Source: Caenorhabditis remanei
Taxonomy: Eukaryota; Nematoda; Chromadorea; Rhabditida; Rhabditidae
Direction: 5' to 3'
Assembly (NCBI RefSeq): GCF_010183535.1
Contig: NC_071328.1
Coordinates: 2,976,001-3,040,000, forward strand
DNA length: 64,000 nt
The first letter of the stretch is position 1, and each line of letters starts with the position of its first letter. The notes beneath the pieces are model-generated. The model had not been told where the DNA came from and made no database searches. It saw only the letters and a program-made list of their open reading frames with translations. The position numbers were made by a program, and so were the translations under genes. This document shows, in pieces, positions 28,001 through 38,717 of this stretch.

Positions 28001-30748
28001 TGACATTGTTATAGAATTTTTCATCTCAAAAGCAAATTTTTCCACCGGATAAACTCAAAAACTGTTAATTCAGAAGCATTTTTCTCAGGTTTTTTAGCTT
28101 TAAATTAAATATTTTAGAGTATTGAGTGAGATTTTTGATTTCGAAGGCAAAAAAGTTAGGTTCATATCGCTATTTATGATGAATTTTGAGCCAAAACCTA
28201 GCTTAAATTGTGGAAATTTTTTACTAAAAAATCGGCATGAAATAAATAAAACCTGGACAATAAGTAATTACCATTCTTGAAAACCGGGCCGGCTCGTAAC
28301 TCGCTTCAAACTCAATATTATGAGCTCAAAAATATACGAAAATGTAGATCTCGGCGAGTTATATGTCCGTGATCTGCTACGGGCCGGATGGCTCTTTATT
28401 AATGTGCCTTGTATGGCTTTTTGGCATATCAACGACTAGCCATCCGGCCCGTAGTAGGTTACGGATATAGAACTCGCTGAGATCTACATTTTGGTATATT
28501 TTCCAGGGCATAATAGCAAGTATGCATATATATATATATATCCTTCCCGTTTTGATATCGTTCATTCCAGATGTACATGTGGCCCATCATGCGGAATGAA
28601 AGTCCTTTTGAAAAGTGACGAGAATCAAGCTGAAAAATTCTTCATTCAAAGAAGAAATCTCGATATTGGGTTCAGTGTTTTCACCAAGGAGCCTATTGAA
28701 GAAGGTTTGTTTTTTAACACTCAAAAAAGATCACATAAGAATATAAACATTCAGGAACCGTTGTCGCATGTCTCAATGGAGAAATCTGTGGAGAAAGGCT
28801 CGTCAACACTGACGAGACCGTGGCAGAATACTCAATGACTCTCATTGATGAAAACGATATGCTGTTGAAGTTCATTTCGAAAACAAATCGGTTGGGAAAT
28901 CAACAAAAGAAGTACTTCAAGGTATTCATCAGGGGGTACTCGATTTTAGAACTCGGAAAGATAGAACTGTGACAAAATAAAACTGTGAAAATATAGAAGA
29001 GACAAAAATAGAACTGAACAAAATGGAACTGCGACGAAATGGAACTGCACGAAATGGAACTGTTACAAGATAGAACTGCTACAAAATAGAACTCTAGTTC
29101 GAATGGAGCGCGTTTGCATTCGTGACTTTTTAGAAGAATTATAACCAATTTTCGAGGAGAAAAGTCGATTAAAAACACTTATTTTATGGAGATAAAGTCT
29201 TTGTCTATTTAATAGTCAACAAAAAACTATATAAAATTATATTAGATAAGCCCAATAAGCATTTTCAAAACCAGTGGTAGCAGTTCCATTTTGTAGCAGT
29301 TCCATTTTGTAGCAGTTCTATTTTGTGGCAGTTCCATTTCGTTCAGTTCTATTTCGTGGAGTTCTATTTTGCATACTTGTCACGGGCCGGGCCGGGCCGG
29401 GCCCGCTAAAAAAATCTTCCGGCCCGGCCCGTCAAAATATTGAAAAAAAAGCTTGCTGCGGGCCCTGCGGGCCGGCCCGGGCCCTGAAATTTTCCGAGGG
29501 CCCGGGCCGGCCCGTGATTTGACAAGTATGCTATTTTGTAACAGTTCCATTGTGTTCAGTTCCACTTTGTAGCAGTTCTATTTTAGTCAGTTCTATATTT
29601 TTGCAGTTTTATTTTGTCGCAGTTCTATTTTTCCGAGTTCTAAAATCGGGTACCCCCATTCATCATACAAATAGAACAAATATTACATTTTTCTCTTTCA
29701 GAAACTCATGTCGAAGGGAACAGGAAAAAAAATGTCAACAGAATGTATTTCTGTGAATACCGCCCAGAAAGGTAACTTCACGAGATTTCTCTCGCACTGT
29801 TGCAGACCGAATTCAATGGTTTTGCGGTGAGTGGGAAAGTGGTAAACATGGAAAATAGCATATTCGAAATTTTTTTTTGGAAAAACCGGAAAATTAGAAA
29901 AAACCATGCTTGTCAACCGGGCCGACACGGGCCGGCTCGTAACTCGCGTCAAAATGAATTTTATGAGCTGAAAAATTAATCAAAATGTAGATCTCGACGA
30001 GTTCTTTGTCCGTGACCTACTACGGGCCGGATGGCTCTTCGTTAATGTGCCGCGGGCCGGGCTAGAATGGCTTTTTTGGCCATTTTCGCGTTTTTTGGCA
30101 CTTTTTCCCGGCCCGCGGCACATTAACGAATAGCCATCCGACCCGTAGTGGGCCACGGAGATAGAACTCGTCGAGATCTACATTTTGGTATATTTTTCAG
30201 CTCATAATATTGTGTTTGAAGCGAGTTACGCGCCGGCCCGTGTCGGCCCTTTTCGGCCCGGTTGACAAGTATGATGAAAAACTTTTAAAAAGTAGTAAAA
30301 AGAAACGAATTTCGTTACGAGATTCAGTTTCAGCCTGTTTACAACTTTCCATTCCAGATCGTATCAAGGTGGCTTGTCAATCACCGACATCAGACTGTTC
30401 TTCATTGCCACTCGAAGAATTGAAGCTGGAGAAGAAGTCACAATTGACTATGGAGCGGCGTACAAAAAAGAGAGATTGGTCAACTGCCTGTGTGGGCATT
30501 GCCTCTCAAAGAAACCACGAAAGGCTCCTCGTCAATCCAACCAACCAGCGAGTCAAGTTGCGGTTGAAGAACAAGAAAGAGATGTTGATTACCAAGAGCC
30601 TCAAAATGCAAGGAATCAAGCGGAAAGTCGCTCTACTCGTACTCGCAAGCGCAGTAAACCTATGCGTTCTTCACCGCCTATTCAAAATAATGAGGATCAA
30701 CTGTCTAGAAAAAAGAAAAGATCAACAGATACACTGGATCAAAACTGA
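25069..30748 (+). CDS. SUV39-type SET-domain protein (putative histone methyltransferase)
   Basis: Eight exons: 25069-25134, 27319-27540, 27594-27731, 27780-27847, 28571-28704, 28755-28921, 29702-29826, 30358-30748 (TGA), about 436 aa, all phases consistent. The ATG follows TTTTGCAG directly, as for a trans-spliced start. The N terminus is basic, followed by a proline-rich stretch. A pre-SET-like cysteine cluster (CCSCGPGVDC, CECYK, CTCGPSCGM) precedes the SET fold. SHCCRPN stands where the family has NHSCxPN, GEEVTIDYG matches the catalytic C-terminal motif, and CLCGHC is a post-SET zinc motif. The tail is basic with R/K clusters. It resembles the nematode expansion of SUV39/G9a-like set genes; I cannot assign which one. 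By family it would methylate histone H3, probably K9. The intron 1 donor is altered by a transposon. Confidence 0.85.
25138..26723. mobile_element. 1586-bp palindromic mariner-like MITE inserted in a splice donor
   Basis: Arms of about 650 bp (about 25138-25790 and 26075-26723) begin CAGTACCGCTCAATAGG and end in its complement. TA is duplicated (25136-25137, 26724-26725). The TA belongs to the ancestral donor: joining the flanks gives GAT|GTAAGTGATTATT. Confidence 0.85.
26744..26952. mobile_element. Short foldback, GGCTCCGGGACATTTCG ends
   Basis: Left arm GGCTCCGGGACATTTCG and right arm GAAATGTCCCGGAGCC, flanked by TAAATATC and TGAATATC (8 bp, one difference). Related words GGCGAAATGTCCCGGCGCC occur at about 22350. 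Confidence 0.6.
26953..27273. mobile_element. Palindromic CATACTTG element in SET gene intron 1
   Basis: It starts CATACTTGCGAACCGGGCC and ends GGTCCGGTTTGCAAGTATG. The flanks CTGAATAT and CTAAATAT form an 8-bp duplication with one difference. It is the third insertion into what was about a 56-nt intron. Confidence 0.75.
28272..28516. repeat. Decayed CATACTTG palindrome in SET gene intron 4
   Basis: GAAAACCGGGCCGGCTCGTAA..ACTCGC at the left and arms with CTGAGATCTACATTTTGG at the right. The outer ends are degraded. A further fragment lies at about 27870-27965 in the same intron. Confidence 0.5.
28932..29657. mobile_element. GGGGGTAC-ended element with exact 8-bp duplication, fills a 46-nt intron
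   Basis: The ends are GGGGGTACTCGATTTTAG and CTAAAATCGGGTACCCCC. ATTCATCA flanks both sides (28924-28931, 29658-29665). The arms are arrays of TAGAACTG(T/C)..AAAAT units and their complement. Without it the intron would be 46 nt, beginning GTATTC and ending TTTCAG. Confidence 0.9.
29372..29530. mobile_element. GGCCC-rich CATACTTG element nested in 28932-29657
   Basis: CTATTTTG is duplicated exactly (29364-29371, 29531-29538). The ends are CATACTTGTCACGGGCC and TTTGACAAGTATG. Confidence 0.9.
29905..30273. mobile_element. Palindromic CATACTTG-type element in SET gene intron 7
   Basis: It starts CATGCTTGTCAACCGGGCCG and ends GGCCCGGTTGACAAGTATG, a near-perfect palindrome about 370 bp long. The flanks (GAAAAAAC and ATGAAAAAC) are similar but not a clean duplication. 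Confidence 0.7.
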
Positions 30749-30809
30749 AATTCAATAGTCATATTGCCAAAACTTCTTCATTAGAATGATGTATGTATGT
30801 TTGTGAGTT

Positions 30810-31130
30810 CTTTTTTCTCTCGAAAGAATTTTTTAATTCGGTGAACAACACGCTGAAAGCGCAGATGAGTTTGGGCATGTCGATGGCCTAGAAATTCTCG
30901 ACTTCGGCCATGTTGATTTTTCAACTTTCGTCGTTTTCTTTCAATGAATTTGATAGTAAACGACAAAAATTGATAAGAACGCTGAAAAAAACAACATTTT
31001 CGAAATGAAATTTCTAGAATGTTCCACGGCCACTGAAATGCCCAAACTGTTTCACCGTTCGTTCTCAGCGGAGTTTGGACCAAATTAAAAAACTTTTTCG
31101 AGATAAGATTTAAGATAAGCAAGCCAAGAC
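30810..31130. repeat. Foldback-like repeat related to 21.65-21.95 kb
   Basis: CGAAAGAATTTTTTAATTCGG, CTAGAAATTC and CGGCCATGTTG words occur in the same order as around the CACAGGG elements at 21.65-21.95 kb; this copy is uninterrupted. Confidence 0.55.
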
Positions 31131-31449
31131 AATTCAAATGAGTGTGATCATGACATATTTTGGCCAGCTTCAATTTTTGGTATCATTTTTCGAAAACTTT
31201 CAAATATAGTCATGATTATACTCTTTTGAAAGGTCTCAATGCGCTGGTTTCAATTCAAAAAAGTAGATTTCAAGGAAATCGGATCCCTTCTCCTCTACCA
31301 CCCATACTCCTTTGTCAAATCCACCACTTCCTCACTGTGAACTCACTGACATGAATCGTGAAATGAACGAAAAAAATCGAATTTCTGGGCCATGACGCCA
31401 ATTTTCACCGGCCATCAGAGTTAACCTTAGTCCACCTTTAAGTCCTTCA

Positions 31450-31870
31450 GATCTCGAACCCTCCCTCTCTGCAATAATTTATTTATCACCTACGTTCTTC
31501 CAGTTATAGAACTCTCTCTCCCCTCATAGACTAGAAAAAGCTCTTCGATCTTTTACCAGGAAAGTTCTTCAGAGAAGTAACATACACTACACCTCATATC
31601 TAAACTGTCTCGAAATCATTGACTTACAAGGGAAGTTCACGACGAGGCGAGTCGAACTTTTTCTAAAAATTGGACATCTGATACTTTCGACCCTGCTGAT
31701 TCCAAAACTGCAAGAAAAATCAGCCAAAAGCTCACTTTTTAGAAAAAGTTCAACTCGCCTCGTCATGAACTTCCCTTGTTATACTCCCTCCGTCACCGTC
31801 TTAAATCTATATTAATTCTTCTTTATAAAATCTTTGACGGTGATATCTTCTTTTCACTCTTATCTTTCCC
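31450..31870 (+). pseudogene. Decayed non-LTR retrotransposon (3' end of reverse-transcriptase ORF)
   Basis: Conceptual translation in shifting frames gives FITYVLPVIELS, then LEKALRSFTRKVLQR, NCLEIIDL, then YSLRHRLKSILILLYKI. This is the order seen after the catalytic core in LINE reverse transcriptases (FITY..P.LEY, IEKVQRRFT, R.R.DL..LYKI). It is broken by a frameshift near 31530 and by the insertion at 31627-31778. Confidence 0.7.
31627..31778. mobile_element. 152-bp MITE, CAAGGGAA ends, TTA duplication
   Basis: The ends are CAAGGGAAGTTCACGACGAG and CTCGTCATGAACTTCCCTTG, with TTA on both sides (31624-31626, 31779-31781). Taking it out restores the LINE reading frame across the site (IIDL to YSLRH). 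Its ends match those of the 1145-bp element at 2040. Confidence 0.9.
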
Positions 31871-31879
31871 TGTTTTTTC

Positions 31880-33150
31880 TTCACTTTTCTTTCCCTGTTT
31901 TTTTTGTTCTTTTTGATTTCTTTTTTTGTTCTTTTCTTTTGCTCTCTTTGATCATAAATGTTTTTGTTTAGTTATTTGAAATTGTTTGAATATTTGAGAA
32001 AAATTCAAATAGCGTTTGGTCAAAATATTTATTTGACCTCTGAAACAATGCCCTTCCTGATCAACAGATACACTGGATCAAAACGTCGAAACCAGAATGA
32101 AAATGTACCGTATATAGTACAGTATATATCATTCTTATATAATTCATTGTATATATAGTTCTCAGTTTATAGTATATATAATTCTCTTATTATATATATG
32201 AACAAATGTATGTGTGTCCAGATGTCCGAAATTTGTGAAAAGTTCGAATTTTTATCGTTTTTTCAACTTTTCAGAGGGTTTGTTTGATGGGAATTCAAAT
32301 TTCCGTGTGTCAGGATGTAAGGATTTCCCCTTACCGTATTAATTTTCGGATCGTATTTCGGCAATCGATGTCTTGGACATGGGAACAAATGGAAGAGTTG
32401 AGAGATTGAGTAGATAGAGTTGATTGACTGAAAATAAGGGAGTTCCGTGTGTCCGGATGTCCGAAATGCTCAAATTTTGTCATTTTCGGCATTCTTTCGA
32501 GTTTTAGACAGTCCATATGTACTAGGGTACAATAATTTTAGGGGTCACCAAAAAACAGCATCAAAAACCAAAATACCAAATATTCAAAAATTGATCCAAA
32601 TTAGAATTTGATGTCTTATGATATTACTGTGCTAATTTCTACCTTCTTCTCTCTTTGTTGGTAAATTCAATTAGATTTTCATAATTTTCAGACCAAAAAT
32701 CGCTGAAAAATGCTCAAAATCGCAGCAAATCAAAATCAAAACAGTAAGAGCTCAAAAAATTTCGGTATTTCATGATTTTGAAGCTACTTTGACTGATTTT
32801 GGGACAGAAAATCTTCAAAATATTGCAAATTTAGGTCAAACTGTGTAGAAATAGATGTAAATGCAAAAAAATGACACCAGAATCTTGTGAAAACTCGAAA
32901 ATCGCCTGAAATTGAGTTTATCAAAACTTAAGAATTTCGTCATTTGCTTCATTTTCTGCTTCGAAACAGCAAAAATAATATTTGTTATATTTGTGGTATC
33001 GTTTTTACCCCGAGTGTTCATCCGCGTTTGGACCAAATCTGATCCGATGCTTCTTGAATTTTCTGGAATTTTTGTCTCAATAAGCCATATTTGTGTGTGC
33101 TTTCAGAATGCTTTGAATCACTCTACAATGTTCCAGAATGCTTGAAAACA
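31880..33150. other. Intergenic, no gene recognised
   Basis: AT-rich, with TATA-type low-complexity sequence at 32.10-32.20 kb and three TCCGGATGTCC-type repeat words (32.2-32.5 kb). No coding seen on either strand. Confidence 0.5.
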
Positions 33151-33237
33151 AATCAGAATTCTCTAGAACCGTTCTGAACGGTCGGAAGTAGCTTTAAAAG
33201 CTTTAAAGCGGTCCAATTACCTTGAAAATGCTCCAAG

Positions 33238-33927
33238 GGAAAGTCATTGACTCGGTCTGGAGATATCGGTCGTGACCTATATTGTTGGAAAACTGAAAAA
33301 ACGCTGATTCCAAATATATATTCAGTTTTTGCCTTCGAGGTCTGGTATTCGAGAAAAATGAGGTCAAAGTTAGGAAAAAGTGACAAATTATTGCCTTTTA
33401 ACCAGACTTGCAACGGGCCGGGCCTAGAAATTTTCATTCCGGCCCGGCCCGGTCGGCCCGGAAGTTCAGTACTGAAAAAAATTCAAGTTTTTTTTCGAAA
33501 ATTTCCCGATTTTTTTTGAAAAATATTTTTTTAAAACAATTTTTTGTAGGTTTCGAAGGTTTTTGAAAAATATACTTGAGGAAAAATATGAAAAATTTTC
33601 AGAAAATAAATTTTTGGACAAAAAATTGTAGTGAAAAAAGTTCAAAAATTCAAATCCGGCCCGGAATATTGCAAGTCTGCTTTTAACACGCGAAAATCGC
33701 AAAAAATTTCAAATCATGCCTATTTCTACACAATCGCAAAAAAAATTTAAATCCCTTTTCGCGTGTTAAAAAGGCAATAATTTGTCACTTTTTCCTAACT
33801 TTGACCTCATTTTTCTCGAATACCAGACCTCGAAGGGCAAAAACTGAATATATATTTGAAATCAGCGTTTTTTCAGCTTTCCAACAATATAGGTCACGAC
33901 CGATATCTCCAGGCCGAGTCCATGGCT
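33238..33927. mobile_element. Palindromic element with GGGAAAG ends, carrying a nested hAT-like copy
   Basis: GGGAAAGTCATTGACTCGG at the left and CCGAGTCCATGGCTTTCCC at the right. The arms match over about 170 bp (for example AGATATCGGTCGTGACCTAT and its complement). A CAGACTTG element lies between the arms. Confidence 0.75.
33403..33679. mobile_element. CAGACTTG hAT-like element, exact 8-bp duplication
   Basis: CTTTTAAC is duplicated (33395-33402, 33680-33687). The ends are CAGACTTGCAACGGGCC and ATATTGCAAGTCTG. Confidence 0.9.
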
Positions 33928-34087
33928 TTCCCTAGTAAATCACTCCAGAATGCTCCAGAAGTCGTCCTTTAAAAAAATAAGCCAATCCCTCTCTCTCTCT
34001 CTCCGTAATAACTCATTCCCATTCCATTGCCAAACTTTGTGTGCATCCTTTCGAAATAAGAAACTCAACTTCTCCGTCTTAAAAACT

Positions 34088-35896
34088 TTCTAAAGTGGGG
34101 GGACACATGTAAATCGAAAAGAAGATTTGGTTCGTAGCCGACGGCGAAAATTGAACCGACGAGAGAGTGTACTCAGGGGGAGAGACGCAGACAGAATTCT
34201 CACCGAGGATAGATTAGGTCTCGAGAAGACGTCGCATGAAGCAGGGGGAGGAGGAGCAGGTACTGATGGAAGTACTTATTGAATTGGATAGAGAGGAAGA
34301 GATGGGTTTTTAGGAGAAGGGGTAAATTACATTTGAAACCGAGAAGATGACTTGGAGAAGAAAATGAGATGATGGAACAGATTGGTTGTTACGAACGGTT
34401 AATTAGGTTGTTGGTTCTTTGGAAGATAGAAGGGGATTGACTTAGCTAGTTGGTAGATCAAAAACCAGGAACTGTCACGGATTTTGGAATGTAAATTTGG
34501 GTTTTCGATTGTTCGGTGGTGTTCGACTGGTAGATTTTCTTTTTAATTCTCTAGGCAAAACTAGGCAAATTCAAATTCGTTGTGAGACGGAGGTTTTCCT
34601 AACAGTCTTTTTTCTTTTTTTCTTGTTTTTGCTTGTGCTTTCATTCAATCCAATCTCGTCTTTGTTATTTTATTAAAATTTAAAAATTAACTTTAAAAAA
34701 TTATTCTATAACTATTGCTTTTTTCAATTTTACTTTCAAATTCATTCAGAAACGGAAGAACGGAGAAAAACTGGTAATACTATTTTAATCTTTTTTCCCA
34801 CAGTCTAGCCTCCTCTAGCAGATACACCTATAACACATCTGAAACGAGTTCAGGATATCAACGGTCACCACTGGACACGGGGCGTGGTCACTCCAGATCA
34901 CTCTCCAGCTCCTGGAGCCACACAGAGTTCAATAAACGAAGCATCACCACAGTTGAGAACAGATGGCGGAAGCAAAAAGGCATTCCGCTTACCGCGGTGA
35001 GAATTTCTTGTCCAGCAATCGGAAATCGGAAGTCGGAATTCCATGGAACTCTGCTGAGCTGAGCTGAGCTCCACTGATCCAGAAACAATAACCACCGACA
35101 CCACCAGTGCCCCAACGCCACCAACTTGCGTACCAGAGTTGAGCGGAATGCGGTTTTTGAAATTGCGGAAGGCGGAAGGCGGAAAGCGGAATGAACATTT
35201 TTGGGCGGAAAGCGGAAGGCGGAATTGAAAAAATATCGGCGGAAAGCGGAGAGCGGAAGGCGGAAGCGAAAATTTTTTTTCGGAAGGCGGAAAGCGGAAT
35301 GGAAAAAAATGCCAAAAAGCGGAAGGCGGAATACAATGTAGCTTTGCTGCAAAAAACTTCAAAAATATCAGTAAATTGGAATAGGTGATCAAATTTTTCA
35401 AGCTGAGGAAAAAATCTTCAAACAGCGGAAGGCGGAATGCGGAAAGCGGAAATAGGAAAATTTTTGGCGGAAAGCGGAAAGCGGAAGGCGGAATAAACAT
35501 TTTTCGGCGGAGAGCGGAAAGCGGAAAGAAAAAAGTGGCGGAAAGCGGAAGGCGGAAGGCGGAATTCCGCTCAACTCTGTTGCGTACAGAGCTTTCGGGA
35601 CTCCACCAGGGACCAAGAAACCAGGGACCACGAAAGGAGCTTGCGGATTCACAAAGCCAACGTCAACAGCAGGAAACCTTGCCAGGTTCGAGTCATACAT
35701 AGAGAGGATGTGGTCACAGGAGTGGACACAGGAACCGCGTCACGGACCCCGGTCGGTCGTTAGCACAACGATGGAGCCAATGAATTCTTCCGCCAATGGG
35801 TTTTCTGTAGACCCACAAGTTTGGGTCTCCACTAAGTCAATGTCACCAGCAGTCACTCTTGCCAGCTTCGAGTCCAAGAGATCTCCACCAATTTGA
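34088..35896 (+). pseudogene. Coding-like fragments of an unrecognised gene
   Basis: Three stretches look translated on the plus strand. About 34094-34261 is basic (VRSRRRKLNRRES) and ends at a GTACTG donor. About 34803-34998 follows a CCCACAG acceptor (SSRYTYNTSETSSGYQRS) and ends at GTGAGA. 35588-35896 is a 100-codon open frame to TGA with a twice-repeated Ser/Thr-rich motif (TSTAGNLARFES, MSPAVTLASFES). The phases of the first two do not match, and a CAGAGTTG element separates the last two, so I do not offer a gene model. It could be a gene with missing exons or decayed repetitive DNA. Confidence 0.3.
35134..35579. mobile_element. hAT-like CAGAGTTG element with a variant GCGGAAG minisatellite
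   Basis: TTGCGTAC is duplicated exactly (35126-35133, 35580-35587). The ends are CAGAGTTGAGCGGAATGCGG and CCGCTCAACTCTG. Internal units are GCGGAAGG/GCGGAAA instead of the CGGAAGT units of the other copies. Confidence 0.9.
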
Positions 35897-36429
35897 GCCC
35901 CACATATCGGTGGGACCGGTCGGCACCGATCGGTCCACAACTCCACCATCCTAGAGTGTCTTGTTCACCAATATCCACCAATTTGAGCCCAAACGCCAGT
36001 AGTCGCCACCATTCTTTTCTTGTCTTGTTCCACGATCCACCAACATCCGATCACATACAAGAGCTTCCGAAAACCAACCAGCACAGGGAGTGAGGAATGA
36101 CCACTTCTGAGGGTTTCCCCCTTCCTTATATGCACAGAAAAGTAGGGCAGATCCTTATCGAGAAAGATTGTTTGGAAGATTCTTATCAGTAGGGAAGGTC
36201 ACGTTTAGTGGAGTTGAAAAAATTTCGTTTTTTTTCATTTTTCATTTCTTATTTCTGATTTTGGCTCACGATGAGTCCCAGCTTTCCTCAGCAGTTGCGC
36301 TCTATTCAGAAAATTTCAAAAAGAACATTTTTCGATGAATTGACAACCAAAAGGTACTAGAACACACTCCAAAAAAAGTGAATGAAAATATTAAAATATT
36401 TGAAACTTTCAGTGAAAAATTGTCCAACT

Positions 36430-37575
36430 TTGCGAGCCCATAAAATTGTTCTCTGCTGTCCAAATAGCTTCATAACTATATCAGTTGTGTAGATCAAATC
36501 TTGATCTCTATTTTTGTAGTTGACAACTTTTTGATAGCTATTCACGCTTTCGAGATATAAGCGCTCAAAGTTGAGGGACGCAGCGCACAGAGAGGGAGAG
36601 ACGTAGAGAAGCGAGACGCCCTCCTCGTTTCGCACGCTCTCTGGCCCCCTAACTTCAAAGGCGCATATCTCGGAAGCGTGAGAAGCTATCAAAAAGTTGT
36701 CAACTACAAAAATGTAGCCCAAGACTTGTTCTACAAGAGCCATATAATTTTATGGTGCTCTGACAAAGGCGGAGGTTGTGACGGGCTCTCTAAATCGGCT
36801 CATTTTTAATCATCCCTAGCTCCTTTTCAAAGTTCTCTCTCCTGTAGAAATCAAAATGAAGATATTATCAAATCAAATTGATATAAAGTCAATACACACA
36901 CTTATCCCCTCCGTCCACTTGACACTCACTTCGCTTCCCCCCCTCTCCACTTCAATTGAGACTCCGCCCCCCTTCTCGATTGACTCCGCCCACTTTTCAA
37001 GCTCCGTTGCCTCATTTTGGTCCTCTTCTACTCCTTCTGCTTCATATTTTTGTGATGACGTCTTCTGAATTCCAAAGTACTCAATGTCGAAGAGCTGCTT
37101 GCAAGGTACCTAATTGTTTGCACATTTCTCAATTGGTCCCCTCCAAGTAGCTCTATTGCATTGTTTGTTTTATTATTATTATTATGATAAGGTTTGTTTT
37201 TTTATTATTATATTGACGGTGGAGCGCGTTTTCAATGATAAAATCTAAAAACTTTTTTTTAGAAAATCTTGAAAAAATAGTCAACTTTGAGAGCTCGCCA
37301 CAAGCTCCGCTTTTGTCAGGTGCACCACAAAATTATATGGATTTTGTAGATCAAATTCAGATCTTCATTTTTGTAGCTGACAACTTTTTGATAGCTATTC
37401 TAGGCTTCGAGATATGCGCCCTCAAAGTTAGGAGGCGAGAGAGCGTGCGAAACGAGGAGGGCGTCTCGCTTCTCTGCGTCTCTCCCTCTCTCGGCGCTCA
37501 TATCTCAAAAGTGGGCGGATCTATCAAAAAGTTGTCAACTACAAAAATGGAGATCAAGATTTGATCTACAAAATT
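36430..37575. repeat. Two palindromic GCATATCTCGAAAGCGTG family copies
   Basis: Copies at about 36430-36760 and 37290-37575 with the usual GAGACGCAGAGAAGCGAGAC centre. The DNA between them (36.85-37.15 kb) is pyrimidine-rich with three near-copies of GACTCCGCCC and no gene that I can support. Confidence 0.65.
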
Positions 37576-38187
37576 CTATAATTTGGAAAATGAGTTGTTA
37601 AAAGGAAGAGAGTTACGGAGCCTCAAAGATGGGGGTCGGTTTTCAATTTGAATCTCCCAATAGCTGCGGGAAGTGCGCTCTATTGAGAATCGTCGGAGGA
37701 AAATGAAAAACGGTAGATCACGCTGTAAAGCGCACAAGCGCGCTCTATTGGTGATGACGATGATGACGTCATGTCGTGTAGTCCTCGTGGACATTAAAAA
37801 GGAATTTTGCTATTTTTCCTCCGTTTTTATAAAAAATTTAAGGGTTTTTCTGTGAAAATCGCAGAAAAATCGAAAATGCTCATGGTGGCCGAACTTTCAC
37901 CGTGGCCTAGGAACCCAATATTTTGAATGTTTGTTGATTTTTGGTTGTTTTCCTTATTTTACGTTTCTGGCAGTTATTTGTCCCGAAATTTGCAAAAAAT
38001 TGAAAAAATCCAATATTTTCGAAAAATTTTAGTCATGGCCTAACTTCCACCGCGGCCGTGGCCTAGAAATCCAAAAACTTTTTTTATTTTTTATTCAAAA
38101 ATATTCCGAATAAAGAGTTCTCTCTTCTCCATCACCATTGAAGCTCCGATAACTGAAAAACGCTTAAATTAGGCTCCGCCCCTTTGT

Positions 38188-38483
38188 TCAGACTCCGCCC
38201 ACCTCCTGCTCCTGACCGGCCACCAACTTATACCGTCGACACATTGAAATCGAAATGGAAATTGCCAGGATTACGGTCATCACCGCCGAAATACACGCGT
38301 AGACGAACCAAAATCGATAATAAGTGCCACGGGCGCCGGATTTTTCGATTGAAATCTGGATTTTTGAAATAATGAAAATTTGATCTACAAAAAAAAGGGG
38401 GCGGGGCTTACATCGAAAGCGTCGGTGGTTTGAATAATAAGAAGAGCAATGAGGAAGAGACCAAGTCGCGATTTTTGCATCAT
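38188..38483 (-). CDS. Microprotein with signal peptide and one TM helix
   Basis: Two exons, 38483-38412 and 38355-38188 (TGA), 79 aa, joined in phase 0 across a 56-nt intron (GTAAGC to CCAG). Residues 1-22 are a classic signal peptide: MMQKSR, then a GLFLIALLII core, then a TTDA cleavage region. After about 15 polar residues comes a TM helix (FWFVYACISAVMTVILAISI) followed by CRRYK and an acidic C-terminal tail, so type I topology is expected. Two ATGs in a row; the first is taken. The family is not recognised. It lies downstream of mes-2 on the same strand. Small size leaves some doubt, but a signal peptide, a canonical intron and a TM helix in one frame are unlikely by chance. Confidence 0.65.
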
Positions 38484-38717
38484 TTTTCGAAATGGGAAAT
38501 TTGAAAAAAATTTAAATTTTTTGAAAAAAAAAATCCACGTCGGCGGTGTGTTAATAGAGCGCGTTTGCAAAACATCCAACTGTATTTTAAGCGATAAAAT
38601 AATATAAAACAAAACGGGGGGGGGGCAATGATTTAAAAAAGGTTATTAAAAAGGGATTTTTGAATAAAAAATGGGGTGAATGGGGCAAAAAAATGATAAA
38701 GGTGAGCAATTTTTTTG

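Noticed and set aside
38184..38372. A plus-strand protein (PPAPDRPPTYTVD)
   Set aside because: The same bases on the minus strand encode the TM exon of a two-exon gene with signal peptide, which is better supported.
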